Shown one piece after another: positions 1 to 6,217 of a DNA stretch of 7,406 nucleotides (the stretch's first letter is position 1; each line of letters begins with the position of its first letter). The position numbers and the translations under genes are program-made. Location: assembly GCA_945888565.1 (NCBI GenBank), contig CAMDAL010000203.1:1-7406 (forward strand), in the 5' to 3' direction. Source of the stretch: Devosia equisanguinis. Its GTDB lineage: Bacteria; Pseudomonadota; Alphaproteobacteria; Rhizobiales; Devosiaceae. Below the pieces are notes generated by a model, which saw nothing but the letters and a program-made list of their open reading frames with translations, did no database searches and was not told where the DNA came from.

Positions 1-2
1 GT

Positions 3-1061
3 CCGTTCGATGAGGCGGCCTATGTTGCCGACTACGAGCGCGAGATCGCCTACTTCGCCAAGCAGGCGCCGGGCCGCGTCGTGCAGTCGATCTTCTTCGG
101 CGGCGGCACTCCCTCGCTGATGGATCCGCGCTCGGTCGAAGGCATCCTCAACGCCATCGCCAGGCACTGGGAAATCGACCCGAAAGCCGAGATCACCCTC
201 GAAGCCAACCCGACCTCAGTTGAAGCGGACCGCTTCCGCGGCTACCGCTCGGCTGGCGTGAACCGGGTGTCGCTCGGCGTGCAGAGCCTGCGTGAGGGCC
301 CGCTGGCCGAGCTTGGCCGCAAGCACACGGTGGATGAGGCGATCGCCGCCGTGCGCTTGGCCCAGTCGATCTTCCCGCGCTCAAGCTTCGATCTGATCTA
401 TTCCCGCCCGCGCCAGACCCTCGATGACTGGCAGGACGAGCTGACCGAGGCGCTGTGGCTGGCCGAGGCCGGACACCTGTCGCTCTACCAGCTCACCATC
501 GAGCAGGGCACCCGCTACTACGACCTGTTCCGCGCCGGCAAGCTGCAGATGCCGAACGAGGACCTGAGCGCTGACTTCTATGAACTGACCCAGGAAATGA
601 CCGTCAAGGCCGGGCTCCCGGCCTACGAGATCTCCAACCACGCTCGCCCGGGGCAGGAGAGCCGGCACAACCTGATCTACTGGCGCTACGGCGAATATGC
701 CGGCATCGGGCCGGGCGCCCATGGTCGCCTGCTGATCAACAACCAGCGCCACGCCACCGCGACGGAGAAGATGCCGTTCGACTGGCAGAAGCGCGTCCAG
801 GCCCGCGGCCACGGCCTCGTCACCGACGACATCCTGACCTGGGAAGAAGAGGGCGACGAACTGCTGGTGATGGGCCTGCGCCTCCGCGAAGGCATCGACC
901 CGCAGCGCTTCCACCGCATCTCGGGCCGCGCCATCTCGCAGCGCCAGATCAACGAACTCAAGTCCATCGGCTTCGTCGAAACCCTGCCCAACGGCTTCAT
1001 CCGCGTCACCGACAAGGGCTGGCCGGTGCTCGACGCCGTGGTGGCGGATCTGGCGGCTTAG
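3..1061 (+). CDS. hemW: Heme chaperone HemW (radical SAM, HemN-like), 5' end missing
   Basis: The open frame runs from the left edge to a TAG stop and gives 352 residues. HemW is a radical-SAM family protein that binds heme and delivers it to target proteins; it was long mis-annotated as oxygen-independent coproporphyrinogen III oxidase. Visible family signatures are FFGGGTPS (residues 33-38 of the fragment for GGGTPS), SLGVQSL, FDLIYSRP, the block YEISNHARPG followed by RHNLIYW, GIGPGAHGR, and a C-terminal HemN_C-type winged-helix region ending in a DKGWPVLD-like segment. The family is usually about 380-390 residues, so some 30-40 residues are off the window, including the CxxxCxxC iron-sulfur motif. 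The GTG at 81 is internal and not the start, because homology-like sequence (FDEAAYVADYEREI) continues upstream of it. The usual Gly of the LIYxxPGQT motif is Arg here (RPRQT). The stop overlaps the stop of the converging PRPP synthase gene. Confidence 0.93.
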   Translation, partial: PFDEAAYVADYEREIAYFAKQAPGRVVQSIFFGGGTPSLMDPRSVEGILNAIARHWEIDPKAEITLEANPTSVEADRFRGYRSAGVNRVSLGVQSLREGPLAELGRKHTVDEAIAAVRLAQSIFPRSSFDLIYSRPRQTLDDWQDELTEALWLAEAGHLSLYQLTIEQGTRYYDLFRAGKLQMPNEDLSADFYELTQEMTVKAGLPAYEISNHARPGQESRHNLIYWRYGEYAGIGPGAHGRLLINNQRHATATEKMPFDWQKRVQARGHGLVTDDILTWEEEGDELLVMGLRLREGIDPQRFHRISGRAISQRQINELKSIGFVETLPNGFIRVTDKGWPVLDAVVADLAA

Positions 1062-2039
1062 CCGACCGCGACGATCTTCTCGTCCTTTGGCGGCTCCTGG
1101 AACAGGGCGCTCACCGACTCGCCGGTGTTGATGCGGCGCATGGCTTCGGCGAGGGCCGGGGCGATGGACAGCACGGTCAGCTTCGGGGATTTGCCGGCGG
1201 CGGCGATCGGCATCGTGTCCGTGCAGACGAGCTCGATCAGGTCGGGCTGCGCGGTGAGGCGCTCGACCGCATCTTTGGCGAAAATGCCGTGCGTGCAGGC
1301 GATGCGGATGGTGCGCGCGCCCTGCTTTCGCAGGTGGTGGATCAGTTCGATCATCGAGCCGCCATTGGCGATTTCGTCATCGACCACGATCACGTCCCGC
1401 CCTGCCACCTCGCCAATGATGGCAGTGATGCGGACTTCCGTATCGCTGATCCGCTCCTTGGCGCCCGCTGCCACCGGCGTGCCGAGGCGCTTGGCCAGCG
1501 CTGCGGCGTTCTTGGCGTTGCCGAGGTCGGGCGACACCACCACGGCGTGGCTCAGGTCGTAGCGCGAGAAGTAGCGGGCGAACTCGCCGAGGGCATGGAG
1601 GTGGTCGGTGGGCACCGAGAAGAAGCCGTGCACCTGCGGAGAATGGAGAATGGAGCGTCATCGTCAGCACGCGGCTGGCGCCGGCCGTGACCAGCAGGTC
1701 GGCGACGAGGCGGCCGCCGATCGAGATGCGTGGCGCGTCCTTCTTGTCTGAGCGCGCATAGGCATAGTGCGGCAGTACCGCGGTGATGCGGGAGGCCGAG
1801 GCGCCGCGGGCCGCATCCAGCATCAGCAGCAGCTCGACCAGGTGGTCCTGTACCGGCGCCGACAACGTCTGGATCAGGAACACGTCCTGCTCGCGGCAAT
1901 TGGCCTGCAGCTGCACCTCGAGGCAATCGTTGGAGAAGCGCTTGACCTGGGTGGGGAGCAGCGGCACGCCGAGATTGGCGCAGATATCGCGCGCCAGTTG
2001 CGGATGAGCGCTGCCACTGAATACAGCGATCTGGCTCAT
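1058..2039 (-). pseudogene. prs: Ribose-phosphate pyrophosphokinase (PRPP synthase), frameshifted
   Basis: PRPP synthase transfers pyrophosphate from ATP to ribose 5-phosphate in the cytoplasm. Two frames together cover a whole enzyme. The 5' part (2039 down to about 1645) starts MSQIAVFSGSAHPQLA and reaches VLTMTLHSP (residue 132). The 3' part resumes as QVHGFFSVPTDHLHA and runs to TAA at 1058-1060. A 7-bp tandem duplication separates them. Removing one copy gives 324 residues, close to the usual 310-320. As it stands, translation continues in the wrong frame to a stop near 1377, giving 220 residues without the PRPP-binding loop. The start is supported by GGAGG at 2046-2050, six bases before ATG. 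The protein is divergent: FSNDCLEVQ replaces FxxGE, and the PRPP loop reads VDDEIANGGS instead of VDDxxDTGGT (about residues 217-226 of the repaired protein). The catalytic Lys-x-Arg appears kept as KER (192-194). It is probably a paralogue rather than the housekeeping copy. It could be a pseudogene or a sequencing/assembly error. Confidence 0.88.
1638..1655. repeat. 7-bp tandem duplication (GGAGAAT x2 plus GGAG) that breaks prs
   Basis: On the + strand GGAGAAT occupies 1638-1644 and 1645-1651 and is followed by GGAG at 1652-1655, giving 2.6 copies of a 7-bp unit. Read on the - strand the coding sequence is CTCCATTCTCCATTCTCCGC. With one copy deleted it reads CTC CAT TCT CCG CAG GTG CAC and encodes L-H-S-P-Q-V-H, the expected PRPP synthase sequence at this point. 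This is the whole cause of the frameshift. Confidence 0.93.
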
Positions 2040-2119
2040 GGGGCGCCTCCAAGCGATGGTCTGAGGGCTGCGAGCTTATGGCAAACCGGCGGCCCCGCGA
2101 CAAGCGCCTGAGCGGTCCC

Positions 2120-2178
2120 AAATTAACATCCGGCAGGTCACCGGAGCCATTGCGCGGAATTTGGTAAACCGCTTTACT
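2120..2178. promoter_or_regulatory. Divergent intergenic region with weak promoter candidates
   Basis: The 173 bp between prs (-) and the purine operon (+) must hold both promoters. For the + strand operon, TTGCGC (2150-2155) and TTTACT (2173-2178) are 17 bp apart. They match the sigma-70 hexamers at 3 and 4 of 6 positions and would start transcription near 2185, consistent with translation from the ATG at 2213. For prs, the - strand reads TGTTAATTT across 2120-2128, which resembles an extended -10 (TAATTT at 2120-2125), but I see no convincing -35. Both calls are by eye and weak. Confidence 0.3.
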
Positions 2179-2180
2179 AA
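2161..2180. promoter_or_regulatory. Candidate LacI-family operator upstream of the purine operon
   Basis: The 20-bp sequence TTGGTAAACCGCTTTACTAA is an inverted repeat. The left half-site TTGGTAAACC has reverse complement GGTTTACCAA, which agrees with the right half GCTTTACTAA at 8 of 10 positions. The symmetry axis falls on a CpG. That layout, AAAC-CG-(G/C)TTT flanked by symmetric arms, is the usual form of LacI/PurR/GalR-family operators, many of which control sugar and nucleoside use. It lies 33 bp before the preferred ATG of the adenine deaminase gene and overlaps the weak -10 candidate, so a bound regulator would be expected to repress. No regulator gene is in the window. Confidence 0.5.
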
Positions 2181-2212
2181 CGGCATTGCTTGACCCGAAC
2201 GAGCGCTGCTGC

Positions 2213-4072
2213 ATGACCCTGCCCGATGACCTGATCCTGAACCCCGAGGACGAGGTGGCGATCCGCCAGCACCTGCTGCTGGTGTCCCTCGCGAAGCGGC
2301 CCGCCGACCTTGCGATCGAGGTGGGGCGGATGCTGTCCGTCCACTCTCGCGACTGGCTCGACGACTATGAGATCGTCATTTCCGGACGCCGCATCGCCTA
2401 TGTCGGGCCACGCGGCAGTTACCGGGGCGAGGTCAAGGCCCGGGTGAGCTACCCCAACCTGAGTGCCGTGCCGGGCTTCGGCGAGGTGCACAAGCATATC
2501 GAGAGCACCCACATCACGCCCGAGTTCGAGGCGGCGTTGGTGATCCCGCGCGGCAACACCTGGACCTGCGAGGCGAGCCACGAGTTCGCAAACGTCAACG
2601 GGCCAAAGAACCAGGAGTTCTGGCAGACATCACGCGCGGCCGGCTCGCCGCTGAAGATCTTCGTCCAGCCCGGTTCCGCCGTGCCCCCCAGCGCCTGGGA
2701 GGAATCGGGCGGCTACTACGGGTACGAGGAGCAGGCGGGGTTCCTTGAGCACGACATGGGCACGGTCAGCCTCGACGAGGTGATGGACTGGCCATCGGTG
2801 TGGGATTCGAACAACCCAGGCTACGTCCGCATGTGGGGCATGATTGGCGCCACGTTCGAGAAGCGTGGCGTCGTCGAAGGGCATGGCTCGGGGCTGATCG
2901 ACCCGCATGATCTCAGCGCCTTTGCGGCCGCCGGCATCTCGTCGGACCACGAGGTCTGGGCCTTCGAGGAGGCGCGGCAGCGGCTGACCCATGGCATCTT
3001 CACCGAGCTCAGGCCGTTCTCCTACGACGTGATCATGCCCCAGCTGATCGAGTGGCTACCCGACTGGCAGAACGTCGCCTTCACCACCGATGACCGCACG
3101 GCCTCCGAGACACTGGAGAAGGGCGCCTCGGACTACAACGTCCGCCACGCCATCGAATATGGGCTGCAGCCTGAAATCGCCATCCAGTGCGCCACGATCA
3201 ACCCGGCGCGGCACATGCGGATCGACCAGTGGGTCGGCTCGATCACGCCGGGGCGCTATGCCGACATAGTACTGCTCGACGACGTGCAGACGCTGTCGAT
3301 CCGCCACGTCTACGCCGATGGCAAGCTGCAGTCCGAGGGCAAGACCTTCACCGGTCCGCTCACCATCATCGACTGGCCGGACTGGGCGAAAAAGTCGATC
3401 AATATCGGCCGCACGCTGCGGGCCTCGGACTTTGCCATCAAGGCGGAGCCGGGTCGCGACACGATGCAGGCGGCGGTGCTGAGGCCGTTCCACTGGAACG
3501 AGGATTTCTGGACCGAGACGCTGCCGGTGGTCGACGGTGAGGTGCAGCGCGGCACCGAAAACCTCATCACCAAATGGGCGGTGATCGACCGCTACCGGGG
3601 TGACGGGGCGCTCTCGACGATGTTCTGGACCGGTTGCGGCCCGGTCGATCCGGACACGGCGCTTTGCTCTTCGGTGGCGCATGACAGCCACAATGTGTGG
3701 TGCGTCGGCTCTTCGGACGAAGCGATGGCCAAGGCGGTCAACCGGCTGCAGGAGATCGATGGCGGCTGGGTGCTGGTGCACCGGGGCGAAGTCGTCGCCG
3801 AGATGCGCTTCGAGATCGGCGGGCTGATGACGGCGCGCCCCGCCGAGGCGTATGACGAGGGCATGCAGGCCTTCTACGCCGCCGCGGCGAAAGTGGAGTG
3901 GATGTACCGCCCTGGCGGCGACAACCTGTGGAAGCCCGGTTTCCCCGAGCACCTGAAGTTCGCGACGCTGACCTGCTCGCCCTGGCGCTGGGTGCTGGTG
4001 GCGCCGACAGAGGCCTGCCCCGGCGGCTTCGTCAACGTGCAGACCGGCGAGCAGCACAAGGTCGTCTGGTGA
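2213..4072 (+). CDS. Adenine deaminase-like amidohydrolase
   Basis: This 619-residue protein belongs to the Ade branch of the amidohydrolase superfamily, which hydrolyses adenine to hypoxanthine and ammonia with a metal centre. Visible metal/active-site residues, numbered from ATG 2213, are the HxH of HKHIES (H93, H95), SHEFANVNG (H123, E124), a bridging-Glu candidate in LDEVMDW (E189), GHGSGL (H224), SSDHE (H246) and FTTDDRT (D293, D294). PGRYADIVLLDD closes the barrel domain. A C-terminal adenine-deaminase domain follows with VAHDSHNVW and a FATLTC motif near the end. Length fits the roughly 600-residue family. The canonical Gly-Phe-Ile-Asp before HxH is GFGE here (E91), and DPHE is SHE preceded by EA, so this is a divergent subfamily and adenine specificity is inferred. 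A TTG at 2186 would add nine residues but has no Shine-Dalgarno sequence and lies beside the candidate promoter, so ATG 2213 is preferred. It overlaps guaD by 4 bp, implying translational coupling. Confidence 0.85.
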   Translation: MTLPDDLILNPEDEVAIRQHLLLVSLAKRPADLAIEVGRMLSVHSRDWLDDYEIVISGRRIAYVGPRGSYRGEVKARVSYPNLSAVPGFGEVHKHIESTHITPEFEAALVIPRGNTWTCEASHEFANVNGPKNQEFWQTSRAAGSPLKIFVQPGSAVPPSAWEESGGYYGYEEQAGFLEHDMGTVSLDEVMDWPSVWDSNNPGYVRMWGMIGATFEKRGVVEGHGSGLIDPHDLSAFAAAGISSDHEVWAFEEARQRLTHGIFTELRPFSYDVIMPQLIEWLPDWQNVAFTTDDRTASETLEKGASDYNVRHAIEYGLQPEIAIQCATINPARHMRIDQWVGSITPGRYADIVLLDDVQTLSIRHVYADGKLQSEGKTFTGPLTIIDWPDWAKKSINIGRTLRASDFAIKAEPGRDTMQAAVLRPFHWNEDFWTETLPVVDGEVQRGTENLITKWAVIDRYRGDGALSTMFWTGCGPVDPDTALCSSVAHDSHNVWCVGSSDEAMAKAVNRLQEIDGGWVLVHRGEVVAEMRFEIGGLMTARPAEAYDEGMQAFYAAAAKVEWMYRPGGDNLWKPGFPEHLKFATLTCSPWRWVLVAPTEACPGGFVNVQTGEQHKVVW

Positions 4073-5418
4073 AGGTTTCGCTGCGCGGTCGAGCCCTCCT
4101 CGGTGACTTCGTCCACGCGCCGGTGCGCGGCGAAATCGAGGTGCTGGCCGACCATGTGATCCGGATTGGCGATGACGGGATGATCGTTTCGGTTGGGCCT
4201 GCGGCCGATGGTGTGCCGGAGGGCACGCTGGAGCTTCCGCAAGGGCAGGTGGTGCTGCCCGGTTTCGTCGACCTGCACGTGCACGCTCCGCAGTATCCGC
4301 AGCTGGGGCTGGCGCTCGACGAGCCGCTCGAAGTCTGGCTAGGCAAATACACCTTTCCGCTCGAGGCCCGCTACGCCGACCTCGACTTCGCCCGCGCGGC
4401 CTATGGAACGCTGGTGAGCGACCTGCTGGCGGGCGGCACCACAACGGCGCTCTACTTCGCCACCGTGCATCGCGAAGCGACGCAACTGCTGGCGGAGATC
4501 TGCCTGGCCAAGGGGCAGCGCGGGCTGGTCGGCAAGGTGGTGATGGACAATCCCGATACCTCGCCTGGCTATTATCGCGACGAAACCGCCGAGGCGGCGG
4601 TGGCCGACACGCGTGCCGTGATCGACCGCATCCGCGCGCTGCCCGGCAACGATCGCGTGCTGCCGGTGATCACCCCGCGCTTCATCCCCTCGTGCACCGA
4701 CGACGCGTTGGCCGGGCTTGGCGCACTGGCGCAGGAATGCGGTTGCCACGTGCAGACTCATTGCTCGGAAAGCGACTGGGCGCATGGCTACGCGCTGGAG
4801 CGCTACGGCCAGACCGACACTGCGGCGCTCGATGGTTTCGGCCTGCTGACGCGGAAGACCGTGCTGGCCCATTCGGTGTTCCTGACCGATGCGGACATGG
4901 ACACGGTTCGCGACGCCGGTGCCGGCGTGGCGCACTGCGCGCTCTCCAACATGTATTTCGCCAACGCCGTATTCCCGCTGCGCCGGGCCTTGGAAAAGGG
5001 TGTGCATGTCGGTCTCGGCACCGACATTTCCGGCGGACCGTCGGCATCCATGTTCGAGGCGTGTCGCACGACCGTGCAGGCATCGCGCCTGCTGGAGACC
5101 GGCACCGACTCCGATGTTCCACGTGAAACAAGGGGACATCCGGGCACAAGTATTGACATGAAAACGGCTTTTCATCTGGCAACCGCCGGTGGAGGCGAGG
5201 CGCTGGAGCTCCCCATCGGCCTTTTCCGCGCCGGATTCCATTTTGACGCCATCGCCATCGATCCGTCCGCTGAGCTGGGTGCGATCCGACTGTTCGGAGC
5301 GCAAGCAGTTGAGCGGATTGAACAAATCCTCTACGGGGCCAGCCGCACCAACATCGCCGCGACCTGGGTGGGTGGCGATCAGGTCAGTGGCACTACCCTA
5401 AATTCACTCCTGATCTGA
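4069..5418 (+). CDS. guaD: Guanine deaminase
   Basis: Guanine deaminase hydrolyses guanine to xanthine and ammonia using one bound metal ion, in purine catabolism or salvage. The product is 449 residues, close to E. coli GuaD (439). Motifs in order are VLPGFVDLHVHAPQYP (metal His H70 and H72), HCSES (H231, E234), VLAHSVFL (H268), CALSN, and GLGTDISGG (D319). These are the conserved amidohydrolase metal ligands and general acid/base positions. The start is GTG 4069, whose GTGA overlaps the TGA of the upstream deaminase; the frame stays open further upstream, but that stretch is an out-of-frame, Arg-rich shadow of the first gene. Downstream, 33 bp separate it from the deoxyribosyltransferase gene, consistent with one transcript. 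Oddly, codons for S-D-V-P-R-E-T-R (about residues 347-354) contain a perfect parS site. Confidence 0.93.
   Translation: MKVSLRGRALLGDFVHAPVRGEIEVLADHVIRIGDDGMIVSVGPAADGVPEGTLELPQGQVVLPGFVDLHVHAPQYPQLGLALDEPLEVWLGKYTFPLEARYADLDFARAAYGTLVSDLLAGGTTTALYFATVHREATQLLAEICLAKGQRGLVGKVVMDNPDTSPGYYRDETAEAAVADTRAVIDRIRALPGNDRVLPVITPRFIPSCTDDALAGLGALAQECGCHVQTHCSESDWAHGYALERYGQTDTAALDGFGLLTRKTVLAHSVFLTDADMDTVRDAGAGVAHCALSNMYFANAVFPLRRALEKGVHVGLGTDISGGPSASMFEACRTTVQASRLLETGTDSDVPRETRGHPGTSIDMKTAFHLATAGGGEALELPIGLFRAGFHFDAIAIDPSAELGAIRLFGAQAVERIEQILYGASRTNIAATWVGGDQVSGTTLNSLLI
5115..5130. promoter_or_regulatory. parS site (ParB-binding centromere-like sequence) inside guaD
   Basis: TGTTCCACGTGAAACA matches the widely conserved chromosomal parS consensus TGTTnCACGTGAAACA at every defined position. 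It is a near-perfect palindrome: the halves TGTTCCAC and GTGAAACA pair at 7 of 8 positions around the CACGTG core. ParB binds parS, spreads along the DNA and recruits SMC for chromosome segregation, and parS sites cluster near the replication origin. Sites within coding sequences are well known in other bacteria. I found no second copy in the window, and parAB is not here. Confidence 0.88.
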
Positions 5419-5451
5419 ACGGCGCCTAATACAATCCTGAACGAGAAACCG

Positions 5452-6027
5452 ATGCCGAAATCCGTCTACCTCGCCGGCCCAGAGGTCTTCCTCCCCAATG
5501 CGCGCGAGGTGCTCGACGCCAAGATAGCACTGACCCGCGAGGCTGGGCTGATCCCGGTATCGCCCGGCGACCTGGAGTTTCCACACACTGACACCAAGTG
5601 GGAACTGGGCCTCGCCATCAGCGCCATCGACGAGAAGCTGATGCACTCGGCCGACGCGATCATCGCCAACCTGACGCCGTTCCGCGGCATCGCGGCCGAT
5701 ACCGGCACCTGCTTCGAGCTCGGCTTCATGTGCGCGCAGGGCAAGCCGGCCTTCGCCTACACCAACGTCAGGGACGACCACGGCGAGCGGACGAAGCTGC
5801 ACTATGGCGGTCAGTGGTCGGTGGATGCGACGGGTCGCGCGCGTGGGCCCGACGGGCTGATGATCGAGGACATGGGGTTCGTCGACAACCTGATGATGCA
5901 TGGCGGCGTGCTGAACCGCGGCGGCGTGGTGGTGGTCGGCGACGCGCCGAAGGGGGCGGAACTGACAGACCTGACGGCGTTCAAGGCAGTGCTGAAGATC
6001 GCGGCGGAGCGGTTGCTGGGGGCCTGA
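5452..6027 (+). CDS. Nucleoside 2-deoxyribosyltransferase family protein
   Basis: The 191-residue product starts MPKSVYLAGPEVF, the N-terminal signature of the nucleoside 2-deoxyribosyltransferase fold. These enzymes exchange the base of a 2'-deoxynucleoside through a glycosyl-Glu intermediate; relatives are deoxynucleotide N-hydrolases. A SADAIIANLTPFRG segment is followed by AADTGTCFELGFM, in which E89 is the expected nucleophile. By eye against the Lactobacillus enzyme, D68, D83, E89, N146 and M148 could match its D72, D92, E98, N123 and M125; the D83-E89 and N146-M148 spacings agree, but this was not aligned by software. It is somewhat longer than the typical 150-170 residues, with an insertion around residues 105-140. 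A weak GA-rich stretch (5443-5448) precedes the ATG. Position 33 bp after guaD suggests operon membership and a role in moving purine bases between nucleosides or freeing bases for the deaminases. No signal peptide is seen, so it is cytoplasmic. Confidence 0.85.
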   Translation: MPKSVYLAGPEVFLPNAREVLDAKIALTREAGLIPVSPGDLEFPHTDTKWELGLAISAIDEKLMHSADAIIANLTPFRGIAADTGTCFELGFMCAQGKPAFAYTNVRDDHGERTKLHYGGQWSVDATGRARGPDGLMIEDMGFVDNLMMHGGVLNRGGVVVVGDAPKGAELTDLTAFKAVLKIAAERLLGA

Positions 6028-6066
6028 GCTGGCGTTGCCACATGCTCTCGCAAGCGTCTCGCCTGT

Positions 6067-6210
6067 ACCGCCCCCCTTCACCATCCTACGGATGGTCCCC
6101 TTCCCCCGTGCGACGGGGGAAGACCCGATGTGGCACCGACGGCGACTGGCCGGGTCCTCCCCTGCGGAGCGGGGGAGGGGGACCACGCGTAGCGTGGTGG
6201 AGGGGGCGGT
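6067..6210. repeat. 144-bp compound inverted repeat with four hairpins (Hyphomicrobiales-type palindromic repeat)
   Basis: The left arm (about 6067-6127) and right arm (about 6151-6210) are imperfect reverse complements around a 23-bp centre. The outer ends ACCGCC and GGCGGT pair, and so do the inner ends ACCCG (6123-6127) and CGGGT (6151-6155). Each arm also folds on itself. Stem 6080-6086/6090-6096 is 7 bp with a TAC loop, 6100-6109/6113-6122 is 10 bp with a GCG loop, 6157-6162/6172-6177 is 6 bp, and 6182-6188/6192-6198 is 7 bp with a GTA loop. Such C-rich, multi-hairpin repeats recur in intergenic regions of Hyphomicrobiales. It fills the 190 bp between the convergent deoxyribosyltransferase and ribokinase genes, so it may also act as a two-way terminator, although no clear U-tract follows. 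Confidence 0.85.
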
Positions 6211-6217
6211 CCCTCCA

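Noticed and set aside
1638..1655. Programmed ribosomal frameshifting as the explanation for the split prs
   Set aside because: There is no slippery heptamer or stimulatory structure, and an exact 7-bp duplication fully explains the shift.
1289..1690. Open frames on the + strand opposite the PRPP synthase gene
   Set aside because: The - strand frames carry clear PRPP synthase homology; these are their complements.
2186..2212. TTG at 2186 as the start of the adenine deaminase gene
   Set aside because: It has no Shine-Dalgarno sequence, lies next to the candidate -10/operator, and adds only nine unremarkable residues; ATG at 2213 is more plausible.
4276..4284. CACGTGCAC near 4276 and CCACGTGC near 4747 as further parS sites
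   Set aside because: Only the CACGTG core or part of it is present; the flanking TGTT/AACA arms are absent.
3056..4444. Long open frame on the - strand (462 codons) opposite the deaminase genes
   Set aside because: Its translation is Arg/Pro/His-rich low-complexity sequence typical of the antisense frame of GC-rich genes, it crosses two real genes, and it has no recognisable motif.
4339..5325. Long open frame on the - strand (328 codons) opposite guaD
   Set aside because: Fully antisense to a well-supported guanine deaminase; the translation looks like no family I know and shows reverse-frame bias.
5404..6186. Open frame on the - strand (260 codons) opposite the deoxyribosyltransferase gene
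   Set aside because: It spans the palindromic repeat and the antisense of a motif-bearing gene; its composition fits a shadow frame.
6067..6210. CRISPR array or tRNA-like cloverleaf at the multi-hairpin region
   Set aside because: There are no regularly spaced direct repeats, and no anticodon arm or TpsiC motif; the structure is two inverted arms.
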